A DNA stretch of 64,000 nt from Halocatena marina (GTDB lineage: Archaea; Halobacteriota; Halobacteria; Halobacteriales; Haloarculaceae): the NCBI RefSeq assembly GCF_025913575.1, contig NZ_CP109785.1:3038001-3102000 (forward strand). The letters run 5' to 3'. The translations under genes and the position numbers were made by a program. The notes beneath the pieces were generated by a model, which was not told where the DNA came from, made no database searches, and saw only the letters and a program-made list of their open reading frames with translations. The first letter of the stretch is position 1. Each line of letters begins with the position of its first letter. Positions 19,538-28,227 of the stretch are shown piece by piece.

Positions 19538-21385
19538 CTACAGAGTGTGACGCCCATCGCCAGGCGCAACGTGACGGTCAGGTGGAGAAGCTAACTCGTT
19601 CATCTGTGAAGCATTCTGAGTGCCTTGCAGTTCATTGCGGTCGATGAGGAACACGATGTCCGTATCCGACGTTCGTATTCGCTTGATTCTCGTGTCGTAC
19701 CCCTCGAATCGGGTCTTGAGTTCGTCTGGAACGGTCGGGACGGTGACGGTCTGACCGCTCTCGTTTTTCGTGACGTGCTCTGCTTGCGTGATGATCACCG
19801 GGGGCGTTCCGTTGATCGCGTTGAGATCAGACTCGGATTCCGCACAGGCAACGGTTGCTTCGCTCCGGACGAGATACCACGGTAAGGGCAGCGTATCGAA
19901 CCACCCCTCATTGCGCGTACACGATGGTTTGTTGTAGATCGGATTACCCTTGACGAGCGGCGAGCCGTAGATCAGAACATCAGTTCCCTCGTCTTCCTTT
20001 TGTGCGATCTGTTCGATCTCGTGTACTGTTGGGTGGATATCGTCCGTCGGCTGGGCGTACTGGACGAGTTCGTTGTCAGGTGATTGTGGTTCGAGATAGA
20101 CGCTGTGAACGGCCATACCGACAACCTGTGTGCTGGCGAGCAAGAGCACCAATCCAAGTACGCCCGCGTTCGCCCATCGACGAGCAGTAACGGCCCCATA
20201 GGTCTTTCTGACGATGACTCCAGCACCGACTGCTGCTGGCACTGCCAGTGGAAGCACCACGTGAACTGCAGCCCACGGGGCCTTGATGTCGGTGATAAGT
20301 GGATAGCCGATCAGCGATGCCACACCCCAAGCGAAGGTGAACGTGACGATCGGGCGCGGTTGATCTGCGGCGTAGCGGTTTACCAGAAAGCCAATGAGTG
20401 CAAGTAGACAGAGCGCCACCGAGCCGTAGCCAATCGTTAGGAGAAGATCACCAAGATACGGCAGATAGGCGTGCTCTGCCCGTCCACCGACGACCCAGAA
20501 ACTGTAGAGGCTGCTGAACGAGCCGGCGGTCGATTCTACGACAACGTCGAATAAGAGCGACGGATTGGTTATGGCGTTCAACCCGACGTTCGTCTCCGAG
20601 ACGTGAATGGATCCGTTCTTTCGTGGGGCATAGAACATCACGCTGATAATCAAGAACTCGACGAGACCAGCGAGAAGAGCGGTTCGGTGTCGTGAAAGTC
20701 CATCAATAACGCGTTTGCTATTATCTACGGCGACGGCCAGCCATTCTTGATCTCGGTACCGCGCGACGAGAAGTCGCTGATCGAGAAGCACAGCGAGCGC
20801 ACCGATCCAACAGAGGAGATACACGAGCGCGTTTTCTTTCGCACTGAACCCCAACGCAATCGCTCCAGTGGCCCCCAAGATGTATCGGGTCCGGGGGGTA
20901 TCGACCGCCCGTACGAGAAACGCAAAGGCAGCGAACATGAACGCACCAACGAGTGGGTCACCACGCATGAACCGCGAGTAGTAGAGAACGACGGGGTCGA
21001 TAGCCAGAAACAGCGCCAGTGCGACAACTTCGAGGCGTCGTAATCGGTCACGGAGCAAGAGCGCGGTGAGCGGGAGGAGACCAGTCACCAACGCCGGAGC
21101 AATGCGCATGGTTGCATCAGTGGTTCCGAATAGCTCGAACAGGAGCGGGTTGACGTGGTGATAGAACGGCCCGTGGATGACGGGCATGTAGCTGTAGTTC
21201 CCGGTCTGTATGTAATCGAGCGTCCAGAAGCCGACACGAGCCTCGTCCCAGTGCGCAACTCGGTCGCCGAGGAGCATGAACCGGGCAATCAGCGCGAAAA
21301 CGGTGATCGAAACGACGAATGCTATCGTCCGATAACGATCGCTATTTCGTTCCCAATCCCGGTTCGTGTGGGCGGGGAGTTCCAT
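19538..21385 (-). CDS. agl23: Agl23-like GT-C membrane glycosyltransferase
   Basis: This ~615-residue polytopic protein matches the TIGR03663/Agl23 family, related to dolichyl-phosphate-mannose protein mannosyltransferases. The first loop after helix 1 carries the acidic GT-C motif (RVAHWDEARVGFWT), followed by PVIHGPFYHHVNPLLFELFG and a run of about ten hydrophobic helices. A soluble C-terminal domain of about 200 residues faces the outside. Family members are tied to archaeal N-glycosylation and lipid-linked sugar flipping, but the donor and acceptor here are not evident. No other agl gene is in the window. The second ATG (21385) is preferred over 21403. Confidence 0.8.
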   Translation of the reverse strand: MELPAHTNRDWERNSDRYRTIAFVVSITVFALIARFMLLGDRVAHWDEARVGFWTLDYIQTGNYSYMPVIHGPFYHHVNPLLFELFGTTDATMRIAPALVTGLLPLTALLLRDRLRRLEVVALALFLAIDPVVLYYSRFMRGDPLVGAFMFAAFAFLVRAVDTPRTRYILGATGAIALGFSAKENALVYLLCWIGALAVLLDQRLLVARYRDQEWLAVAVDNSKRVIDGLSRHRTALLAGLVEFLIISVMFYAPRKNGSIHVSETNVGLNAITNPSLLFDVVVESTAGSFSSLYSFWVVGGRAEHAYLPYLGDLLLTIGYGSVALCLLALIGFLVNRYAADQPRPIVTFTFAWGVASLIGYPLITDIKAPWAAVHVVLPLAVPAAVGAGVIVRKTYGAVTARRWANAGVLGLVLLLASTQVVGMAVHSVYLEPQSPDNELVQYAQPTDDIHPTVHEIEQIAQKEDEGTDVLIYGSPLVKGNPIYNKPSCTRNEGWFDTLPLPWYLVRSEATVACAESESDLNAINGTPPVIITQAEHVTKNESGQTVTVPTVPDELKTRFEGYDTRIKRIRTSDTDIVFLIDRNELQGTQNASQMNELASPPDRHVAPGDGRHTL

Positions 21386-21525
21386 TGTATGCTCCCTGAC
21401 CACCTCGGGTTAGAATTCTTGTGATTCAACTCGACAGTCGCTATCGATCGACATACGTCGACCATTACTGTCTCCTCGACTCGATTCAAAATCCACTATC
21501 TTCCATTATAATTCAATCAGCTTAT

Positions 21526-21546
21526 CTATAAATTATCTATTTATAG
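21526..21546. repeat. AT-rich inverted repeat between agl23 and ribH
   Basis: CTATAAAT (21526-21533) and ATTTATAG (21539-21546) are perfect inverted copies separated by 5 bp in the 250-bp divergent gap. It is ~95 bp before the ribH start and ~140 bp before agl23, and could be a promoter pair or an operator. Confidence 0.4.
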
Positions 21547-21638
21547 TGTGTATTTTAATTCGGTTTTGCTATTAGATGGACAGATAACAGTCGTTAGACA
21601 GCGGTACACCTTTGAGTGTCCCTCGCCACGCGGTGGGT

Positions 21639-22046
21639 ATGGTTTCACTCGGGTTAGTGGTTGCTCAGTTCAACAAGGAAGAGCCGATCACCCACGAGAT
21701 GGAAGAGCGTGCGCGGACAGCGGCGACAGAACGCGGGGCCGAAATCGTCGAGACGCTCGCGGTTCCAGGTTCGTACGATACACCGCTTGCGGCCGATCGG
21801 TTGGCGCGCAGAAAGGACATCGACGCCGTCGCAGTGCTCGGTGCAATCATTACGGGAGATACCGATCACGACCGCGTCATCGCCGATGCTGCTGCGCGCG
21901 GACTGACCGACGTTTCGATTGACCGGGATACGCCAGTTACACTTGGAATTACTGGGCCAGGAATGAGCGCATCGGAGGCGAAAGCGCGCATCGACTACGG
22001 TGCGACTGCTGTCGAAAGTGCTATCGATCTTGCGAAAGCGTTGTGA
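21639..22046 (+). CDS. ribH: 6,7-dimethyl-8-ribityllumazine synthase
   Basis: This 135-residue enzyme condenses the pyrimidine and butanone-phosphate precursors to lumazine. VVAQFNKE begins the fold, VPGSYDTPLAADRLA contains the substrate loop, AVAVLGAIITGDTDHD carries the catalytic His region and PVTLGITGPGMS forms the C-terminal part. The archaeal-type short start is the ATG at 21639. Its stop overlaps the following aminotransferase's GTG, so they are probably co-expressed. Confidence 0.92.
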   Translation: MVSLGLVVAQFNKEEPITHEMEERARTAATERGAEIVETLAVPGSYDTPLAADRLARRKDIDAVAVLGAIITGDTDHDRVIADAAARGLTDVSIDRDTPVTLGITGPGMSASEAKARIDYGATAVESAIDLAKAL

Positions 22047-22048
22047 GT

Positions 22049-23197
22049 ATGGGCATGGATTTCACGGAGCGCGTTCAACGAGTTGAACCGAGTGCGACGC
22101 TTGCGATCAGCAACCTCGCATCGGAACTCGAAGCAGATGGTACCGATATTGTCGATTTGAGCGTTGGTGAACCCGATTTCCCGACGCCCGAACCGATTGT
22201 GCAGGCCGCAAAGGAGGCCATCGACGCTGGACACACTGGCTATGCCCCATCCAACGGGATTCCTGCGCTTCGGTCGGCGATCGCGGATTCGCTTACCGAC
22301 CGCGGTCTCTCGTACGCTGCCGAGAACATCATCGTCACGCCGGGCGGGAAGCAAGCGCTGTTCGAGGTTGTGCAGGCGCTCGTTGAGGATGGCAGCGAGG
22401 TAGTCCTGCTCGACCCCGCATGGGTTTCCTACGAAGCGATGGTGAAAATTGCTGGTGGATCGTTGAAACGCGTCGATCTCACGCCGCACGACTTCCAGCT
22501 CGAACCTGCACTCGACGAGCTTGCGTCGACCGTCTCCGAAAACACCGATCTTCTCATCGTGAACTCACCGAGTAACCCCTCGGGTGCGGTGTTCTCTGAT
22601 GCGGCGCTGCGCGGTGTGCGCGATCTAGCGACAGAGCACGATATCACAGTTATTGCGGATGAGATGTATGATCAGATCACCTACGGCGTCGAACCGACGA
22701 GCCTCGGGACGATGGCTGGTATGGGTGATCGGACAGTCACCGTCAACGGCTTCTCGAAAGCGTATTCGATGACTGGCTGGCGGCTCGGCTATCTCGCTGC
22801 ACCGTCTGAGCTTGTCGGGCAAGCCGGAAAGCTCCAGTCCCATTCGGTTTCGTCTGCGACGAACTTCGTCCAGCACGCGGGTGTCGTCGCGCTCGATGAG
22901 TGCGACGACGCAGTCAAAGAAATGCGGGATGCATTTGCGCGAAGACGCGACATGCTTGCTGATCTCTTTGCCGATCAGGGCGTCGATGTCCCGGTCGGTG
23001 ACGGCGCGTTCTATATGATGGTACCCGTTGCTGAGGACGATCAACAGTGGTGTGAGGGCGCCATCTCCGACGCCCACGTCGCTACTGTCCCCGGAAGTGC
23101 GTTTGGAACGCCCGGCTACGCGCGACTCTCCTACGCAGCGAGCACCGAGCGACTGAAAGAAGGCGTCGAGCGGTTGGTCGAAAACGGATATCTATAA
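22049..23197 (+). CDS. class I/II aspartate-type aminotransferase
   Basis: This 382-residue PLP enzyme shows LSVGEPDFPTP, TPGGKQALFEV, NSPSNPSGAVF (substrate Asn region), IADEMYDQITYG and the PLP lysine in VNGFSKAYSMTGWRLGYL. The C-terminal Arg that binds the substrate carboxylate is in GYARLSYAAS. It fits the thermophile-like I-gamma aspartate aminotransferases. A GTG at 22043 overlapping the ribH stop is an alternative start. Exact amino donor is not settled. Confidence 0.88.
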   Translation: MGMDFTERVQRVEPSATLAISNLASELEADGTDIVDLSVGEPDFPTPEPIVQAAKEAIDAGHTGYAPSNGIPALRSAIADSLTDRGLSYAAENIIVTPGGKQALFEVVQALVEDGSEVVLLDPAWVSYEAMVKIAGGSLKRVDLTPHDFQLEPALDELASTVSENTDLLIVNSPSNPSGAVFSDAALRGVRDLATEHDITVIADEMYDQITYGVEPTSLGTMAGMGDRTVTVNGFSKAYSMTGWRLGYLAAPSELVGQAGKLQSHSVSSATNFVQHAGVVALDECDDAVKEMRDAFARRRDMLADLFADQGVDVPVGDGAFYMMVPVAEDDQQWCEGAISDAHVATVPGSAFGTPGYARLSYAASTERLKEGVERLVENGYL

Positions 23198-23279
23198 CAC
23201 AGTCGAAACAATTCCTATGCGAGAATCGTACGGGCGACCGGATAGTGCTGTGTGATGCAGACTGAGCGTCGGTTTTGTA

Positions 23280-23765
23280 TTAACAGCGTTCCTGACAGAT
23301 CCGGTCGATGATCCGTCCCGTAGAAAACAGCTCGCTCTCGGATCGTGGCTCCATTCCTGATGCCCGCTTGACTGCACAGGAAATACCGCGTTCTTCGAGC
23401 GCCGATTCGATCGCAGACTCATCGTGGTGTTGGTCGTGTCCAAGAAGAATAATGTCTGGCCCGATCCGTTCGATTGGAATGAAGATGTCCTCGGTGTGAC
23501 CGAGGTGCGCTTCATCAACCATATCCAACGCAGCAACCATGTCCCGTCGTTGGCGATCTGGCAGGATCGGCGACTCCTTGTGTGTGACGTTGTCCCGTCG
23601 AGCGATAATAACGTGGAGTTCATCGCCTATCTCCGCCCCCTCACGAAAATAATGTAGATGTCCGGGATGGAGAATGTCGAATGTTCCCTGTGCGACAACC
23701 GTTCGCCAGCCTTCTCCATTCCCATTCCCGTCCAGTTCGACATCCGTGTTTGTATTCATACTCAT
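23280..23765 (-). CDS. ribL: archaeal FAD synthase (FMN adenylyltransferase)
   Basis: This cytidylyltransferase-fold nucleotidyltransferase of about 161 residues converts FMN to [17 protein letters not shown] holds the HxGH motif and STGRIIDRI corresponds to the ISSTxxR signature. Two cysteines lie at the very C-terminus (RICQERC), a feature of the RibL branch. The N-terminal ~25 residues are low-complexity (Asn, Asp, Gly). Upstream TTG starts would lengthen the low-complexity arm; the ATG at 23765 is preferred. Together with ribE, arfA and ribH it completes much of the flavin route in this window. Confidence 0.85.
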   Translation of the reverse strand: MSMNTNTDVELDGNGNGEGWRTVVAQGTFDILHPGHLHYFREGAEIGDELHVIIARRDNVTHKESPILPDRQRRDMVAALDMVDEAHLGHTEDIFIPIERIGPDIILLGHDQHHDESAIESALEERGISCAVKRASGMEPRSESELFSTGRIIDRICQERC

Positions 23766-23830
23766 ATCTAGATCCGGAGCCACATTCTCAATCTCGTTCT
23801 CATTCGCATCCACATTGATATTCAAAGTTA

Positions 23831-23878
23831 GATTTAGATTTGGATTCAGATTCGGATTCAGCTTCGAATTTGGATTTA
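23831..23878. repeat. degenerate hexanucleotide tract between JAMM protease and FAD synthase genes
   Basis: Eight consecutive hexamers close to GATTCA/GATTTG (two units diverged) run from 23831 to 23878, ending in the JAMM stop codon itself. A looser low-complexity stretch follows to about 23740, covering the start region of ribL. Confidence 0.7.
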
Positions 23879-24358
23879 TCGGCGTAGTTCTTCGTCGATA
23901 TCCTCTTGTGTGAAGTCGAAGAACTCCTCGTCGGGGAGTTCGACATCGAGAACTGGAAGAGAGGTTGGTTCTCCTTGCCGGTCGAATGCCTGCCAGTGGT
24001 GTGGACCGTAGGGTGCACCGAGGATGATGTGGACTGGTCCTTTCCCGAATGTTGCAATATCGGCGTCACTTGGTCGAAGCACACCGTTCGGATGGGAATG
24101 GATCGATCCGATCGTATGGCGATCGTTGGGAACCATACTTGTTTTCACCGTTGCACTCACAGGATTCGATTCCGTTCCGGGAATAACGAGGACCTCGGTT
24201 ATGACGGTCCCTGATTTATCGAGCCCGAGCGTCTGAGCGTCTTCGCCACGAAGCAGCCCCATATACTCGTTCGGATGGGTATTCTCCGCGGCCTCACGCG
24301 CGAATGCGAGCGTCTCTTCGGCGATGCCGAGGATCTCGTCCGACCGGAACAGACCCAT
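23876..24358 (-). CDS. JAMM/MPN+ metalloprotease (desampylase-type)
   Basis: This 160-residue protein carries a complete JAMM zinc site: the upstream Glu in NEYMGLLRG, then [14 protein letters not shown] (HxHPx-S-xxD). In haloarchaea such enzymes cleave ubiquitin-like SAMP conjugates. The C-terminus is acidic and ends DEELRR. It precedes ribL on the same strand with only the hexamer tract between, so cotranscription is likely but a functional link is not evident. Confidence 0.88.
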   Translation of the reverse strand: MGLFRSDEILGIAEETLAFAREAAENTHPNEYMGLLRGEDAQTLGLDKSGTVITEVLVIPGTESNPVSATVKTSMVPNDRHTIGSIHSHPNGVLRPSDADIATFGKGPVHIILGAPYGPHHWQAFDRQGEPTSLPVLDVELPDEEFFDFTQEDIDEELRR

Positions 24359-24507
24359 ACATATGTGAAGTCGCGGTTTCCATCTAAGGGTTCCGAAACG
24401 AATGTCGCTTTCCTGAAGCGCTATCCTAAGACGATACGAGGGGTGATCACGTTAGAATTAAAACGTAGGTCTTCCATCAGCTATCGGAAAGGGAAACGTT
24501 AAAACCG

Positions 24508-26403
24508 ATGAGAGACGAGTACGGGGAAATGTCACCTTCGCGTGTCTCTGTCACTATTGTCTACGATCTCGCACCGAACTGTACAATTGACGATGTCGAG
24601 GTCGGCGAGCACTACCACGCCACTGTCAACGGTGTTGTTGACTACGGTGTTTTTGTTGACCTCTCGGATCACGTCTCGGGACTTGTCCACGAGTCCGAAC
24701 TCGATGGAAGCTACGAATATGGCGATTCGTTCATTGTTCGCCTCGAAGAAGTGCTTGAAAACGGCGATCTGAGTTTCAGTGAAACTCGTCCCGTAGAGTA
24801 TCGCACAGATATTGTCGAACCGGGACGACTCATCACGGCCGCAGATCTTCAGGACGCTGTCGGTAAAACGGTCCATCTCGTTGGTGAAGTTGTTCAAATT
24901 CGACAGACATCGGGACCAACGCTCTTTCAGATCCGGGATGAGGTCGGAGTCGTGCCGTGTGCAGCCTTCGAAGAGGCTGGTGTCCGGGCGTATCCGGATA
25001 TCTCGGTGGGTGAAGTTGTCCGAGTAATTGGTACCGTCGAACAACACGGTGGCGCTCGGCAGCTCGAAATCGAATCACTCGAACCCGTCCCGAACCCGGA
25101 AGAAGTTCGGGCACAGCTCGATGAGTCGCTCGACGCTATTGCGGAACCGAACGAAGTCGATCCACTCGTTGACTGGTCTGGACTTGAAACGCTTCTTCCT
25201 GACCTCAGAACCGTCGCGAAGACGCTCCGCCGTGCCGTGCTTGACGGTCGACCGATCAGAATTCGCCATCACGCAGACGGTGATGGTATGTGCGCTAGCG
25301 TTCCGCTGCAGCTCGCGCTCGAACGGTTCATCGCTGAGCGCTACGAAACGCCCGACGCACCTCAGTACCTCTTGCGACGACTGCCGAGTAAAGCACCCTT
25401 CTACGAAATGGAAGACGTTACGCGTGATCTCAACCACGCGCTTTCCGATCGTGACCGTCACGGACAGAAGCTTCCGCTGTTCTTGATGCTCGATAACGGC
25501 TCGACGGAAGAGGACACACCCGCATACCGGACGCTCGCCGAATACGACGTCCCGATTGTCGTCGTCGATCACCATCATCCAGATCCAGAAGCAGTCGAGC
25601 CGTTCGTCGCAGAACACGTCAATCCGTATCTCCACGGTGAGGACTACCGTGTCACGACCGGGATGATGTCCGTCGAACTCGCACGGATGATCGACCCCGA
25701 ACTAACCGATGATGTCAAGCACGTTCCTGCAGTTGCAGGACTGTGTGATCGATCGCGTGCGGACGCGATGGACGACTATCTCGCGCTCGCCAGCGAAGCG
25801 GGCTACAGCGAAGAGAACATCGATGACATCGGTGAAGCACTCGATTACGCCGCGTTCTGGCTTCGATATGACGATGGAAACGGATTCGTCAACGATGTTC
25901 TGGATGTGGGATGTGACGATGCTGCTCGTCACGAAGAGCTGGTTTCGTTCCTCGCAGACCGGGCTAGCCGCGACCGCGATCGACAGCTCGATGTGACGCT
26001 CCCACACACAGAACACGAGCAGCTCGACAACGACGCACACCTCTACCGCGTCGATGTCGAACGTCATGCTCACCGCTTTACCTACCCTGCTCCGGGGAAG
26101 ACGACCGGCGCAGTCCACGATCACATGGTCCGCGAACACGATGGTGATCCAGTAATCACGATTGGCTACGGACCCGATTTCGCTGTACTCCGAAGTGACG
26201 GTGTGCGCCTCGATATTCCGGAGATGGTGTCCGCACTGGCTGATGAGCAGCTTGGAGCGGGTGTCAGTGGTGGCGGTCACCTCGTCGTAGGGAGTATCAA
26301 ATTTGTCTCCGGACGACGCGAAGAAGTGCTCGACGCGCTCGTCGAGAAGATGGCCGACGCAGATATCGATGAAGAGCTCCGAAGCACTCTTCTCCGTGAT
26401 TAA
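24508..26403 (+). CDS. DHH-family phosphoesterase with S1 and OB domains (RecJ/GAN-like)
   Basis: This 631-residue protein starts with an S1 RNA-binding domain (residues ~28-95; VVDYGVFVDLSDHVSGLVH), then an OB-fold (~115-190; VHLVGEVVQIRQTSG). A DHH phosphoesterase core follows from ~245 with RHHADGDGMCA (motif I), VVVDHHHPD (DHH motif) and a C-terminal DHHA1 part (GVSGGGHLVVGS). Active-site acids look intact, so it is a likely Mn-dependent nuclease or phosphodiesterase acting on nucleic acid. A later ATG at 24529 is possible. It is divergent from the JAMM gene. Confidence 0.87.
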   Translation: MRDEYGEMSPSRVSVTIVYDLAPNCTIDDVEVGEHYHATVNGVVDYGVFVDLSDHVSGLVHESELDGSYEYGDSFIVRLEEVLENGDLSFSETRPVEYRTDIVEPGRLITAADLQDAVGKTVHLVGEVVQIRQTSGPTLFQIRDEVGVVPCAAFEEAGVRAYPDISVGEVVRVIGTVEQHGGARQLEIESLEPVPNPEEVRAQLDESLDAIAEPNEVDPLVDWSGLETLLPDLRTVAKTLRRAVLDGRPIRIRHHADGDGMCASVPLQLALERFIAERYETPDAPQYLLRRLPSKAPFYEMEDVTRDLNHALSDRDRHGQKLPLFLMLDNGSTEEDTPAYRTLAEYDVPIVVVDHHHPDPEAVEPFVAEHVNPYLHGEDYRVTTGMMSVELARMIDPELTDDVKHVPAVAGLCDRSRADAMDDYLALASEAGYSEENIDDIGEALDYAAFWLRYDDGNGFVNDVLDVGCDDAARHEELVSFLADRASRDRDRQLDVTLPHTEHEQLDNDAHLYRVDVERHAHRFTYPAPGKTTGAVHDHMVREHDGDPVITIGYGPDFAVLRSDGVRLDIPEMVSALADEQLGAGVSGGGHLVVGSIKFVSGRREEVLDALVEKMADADIDEELRSTLLRD

Positions 26404-26470
26404 TGAGACAGTATCTGGATTATAAGTCTCAGATCCAGATTCTCGAACATTTGTTCGTATGAGTTTGAAC

Positions 26471-28174
26471 TCACCATTTGGGTTCGAATTCGAGCGCGTT
26501 AGCGAGCACTAACGCTATCAGGATGGCGATACCGAGGGCGGCGATGATTCCGACGGGAATAGGAGTGGGCAATTCCTCGTTCTTACCGCGCCAATCCGCA
26601 TCAAACACGCTGCTGAAGTACTCCCCGACCGCATCACCCATCAACACGACTGCTATTTCACGATTTTCCCGCGCTGAATAGGGATTCCAATTGAGACTTC
26701 CAACGACTACCTGATCGCTGTCGACGATCACACCCTTGGCGTGGATCTTCTCAAACCGTCCGTTTGGCTCTGCCAATCGCACTTCGAGCGGTGAATCTCC
26801 TGCGAGCCGATTGAGCCGCTCGGCGAGGGCTCGGTTCTCGTCTTGCACATACCAAGCGTTACTCAGAAGGATACGAACCTCGACCCCACGGCGTGCGGCT
26901 TGGAGTGCCGCCTGTGTGAATGGACCGTCGAATCCCTCTATCGACACCTGTACGACACTAATGCTCTCGGTGGCATTGTTCATCACTGCAAGAAGCTCCG
27001 GTTCCGCATTATCGGGTGCAGCGAGAAGTCGTGTCTGTTCGACTGGAACTGTTTTCGGTGGAACGGTCGAAGGATACGATTCGAACGACGGCTCCGATGG
27101 CTCGAACGTCTCATTTCGACTGAATTCTCGCCACCGTTTCGTGTCCAGCCATCCAGTATCGGCCGCAAATACTGCTGCAAGCTCATCTGCGGTGACTGAA
27201 TCGCGAACGATCGCTCCCCACCCCCGGTTCGAGTGACCGCCAACGCCGGACGGTTTCCAATTTTCGGTCATCACGAGCGCCCGGTCGTCGACGACAGCGT
27301 ACTTCGCGTGATGATAGGCATATCGCGCACGCTCCCCCCCGAGAACGTGGACATCGATGCCAGCGGCTGTCAACCGATCGAGTACAGTTTTTTCCTGTGT
27401 TGTGATGCCACCGACTGGCCCACTCTCGACGAGCACCTCGACGTGGACACCACGGCGGTGCGCCCGAACGAGTGCAGAGGCGATCCGATCGGACGTGAAG
27501 GTGTATCCACCGAGGAGAATTCGATCGGTGGCCGAATCGAGCGTCGAAGCAGGGGCTTTGGGTGCGTCCGGGAGCACGAACAGCCGAGCGGCGGACGGGC
27601 CACTTTCGACAACCGAAAGATCGGTAGCACCGAACGGTTCCCACGTCCATTCTCCACTATCCCGTTGATACAACTCACCTTCCGGCGCATCACTGTATTC
27701 GACCGTTGTGACCGAGGTGCCATCTCTCACGAGACGAACCCGTTCGCCGGCGTTCGAGAGACTGATTTTGCCTGTCAGTTGCAGAACCGGCTCGTCGGTC
27801 ATATTTTTAACCGCTTTCGGTTCCGTCGAAAGCACGATCCGGCCGCTCACGGTTCTGTTCGGCAGTGATACCACTGATTCCTCATCACGAAGCTCCCAAC
27901 CGCTCACATTCGTTTTCCGAGGCACATCGATAACGACGAACTCACCTCGATCATCGTCAGTGACAGGATTCGGATAAACGCGAACGATTTCGATTCCAGC
28001 TGCGCGTTCGGTATCAGAAGCGATGGTTGTAACGCCCGTACTGTTCGTGGGTCCGACAGCAAGAGCGATCGAAGACGTTCCGAGGAGCAAAACACTCGCG
28101 ACGAGGATCAGCTTCAGACCCCACCCTCGCTCAGACCCCGACTCGGACTCGGAAACACGCTCAACTGTGACCAC
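26471..28174 (-). CDS. membrane-anchored surface protein with lamin-tail and two phospholipase D domains
   Basis: The 567-residue protein has an N-terminal hydrophobic export segment (residues ~18-42). A lamin-tail-like domain (IVRVYPNPVTDDDRGEFVVI, then SGWELRDEE) follows. Then come two PLD domains, each with an intact HKD motif: HHAKYAVVDDRALVMTENW and HAKGVIVDSDQVVVGSLNW. A C-terminal helix (IIAALGIAILIALVL) anchors it in the membrane. Two HKD motifs in one chain form one active site. Lamin-tail plus nuclease combinations occur in secreted nucleases, so extracellular DNA cleavage is plausible, but a phospholipase role cannot be excluded. Confidence 0.83.
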   Translation of the reverse strand: MVTVERVSESESGSERGWGLKLILVASVLLLGTSSIALAVGPTNSTGVTTIASDTERAAGIEIVRVYPNPVTDDDRGEFVVIDVPRKTNVSGWELRDEESVVSLPNRTVSGRIVLSTEPKAVKNMTDEPVLQLTGKISLSNAGERVRLVRDGTSVTTVEYSDAPEGELYQRDSGEWTWEPFGATDLSVVESGPSAARLFVLPDAPKAPASTLDSATDRILLGGYTFTSDRIASALVRAHRRGVHVEVLVESGPVGGITTQEKTVLDRLTAAGIDVHVLGGERARYAYHHAKYAVVDDRALVMTENWKPSGVGGHSNRGWGAIVRDSVTADELAAVFAADTGWLDTKRWREFSRNETFEPSEPSFESYPSTVPPKTVPVEQTRLLAAPDNAEPELLAVMNNATESISVVQVSIEGFDGPFTQAALQAARRGVEVRILLSNAWYVQDENRALAERLNRLAGDSPLEVRLAEPNGRFEKIHAKGVIVDSDQVVVGSLNWNPYSARENREIAVVLMGDAVGEYFSSVFDADWRGKNEELPTPIPVGIIAALGIAILIALVLANALEFEPKW

Positions 28175-28227
28175 ACGGTCCGCTGGTTTCGGTATTGAAT
28201 ATAAAACTACGGATGAGCTGAGTCTCG

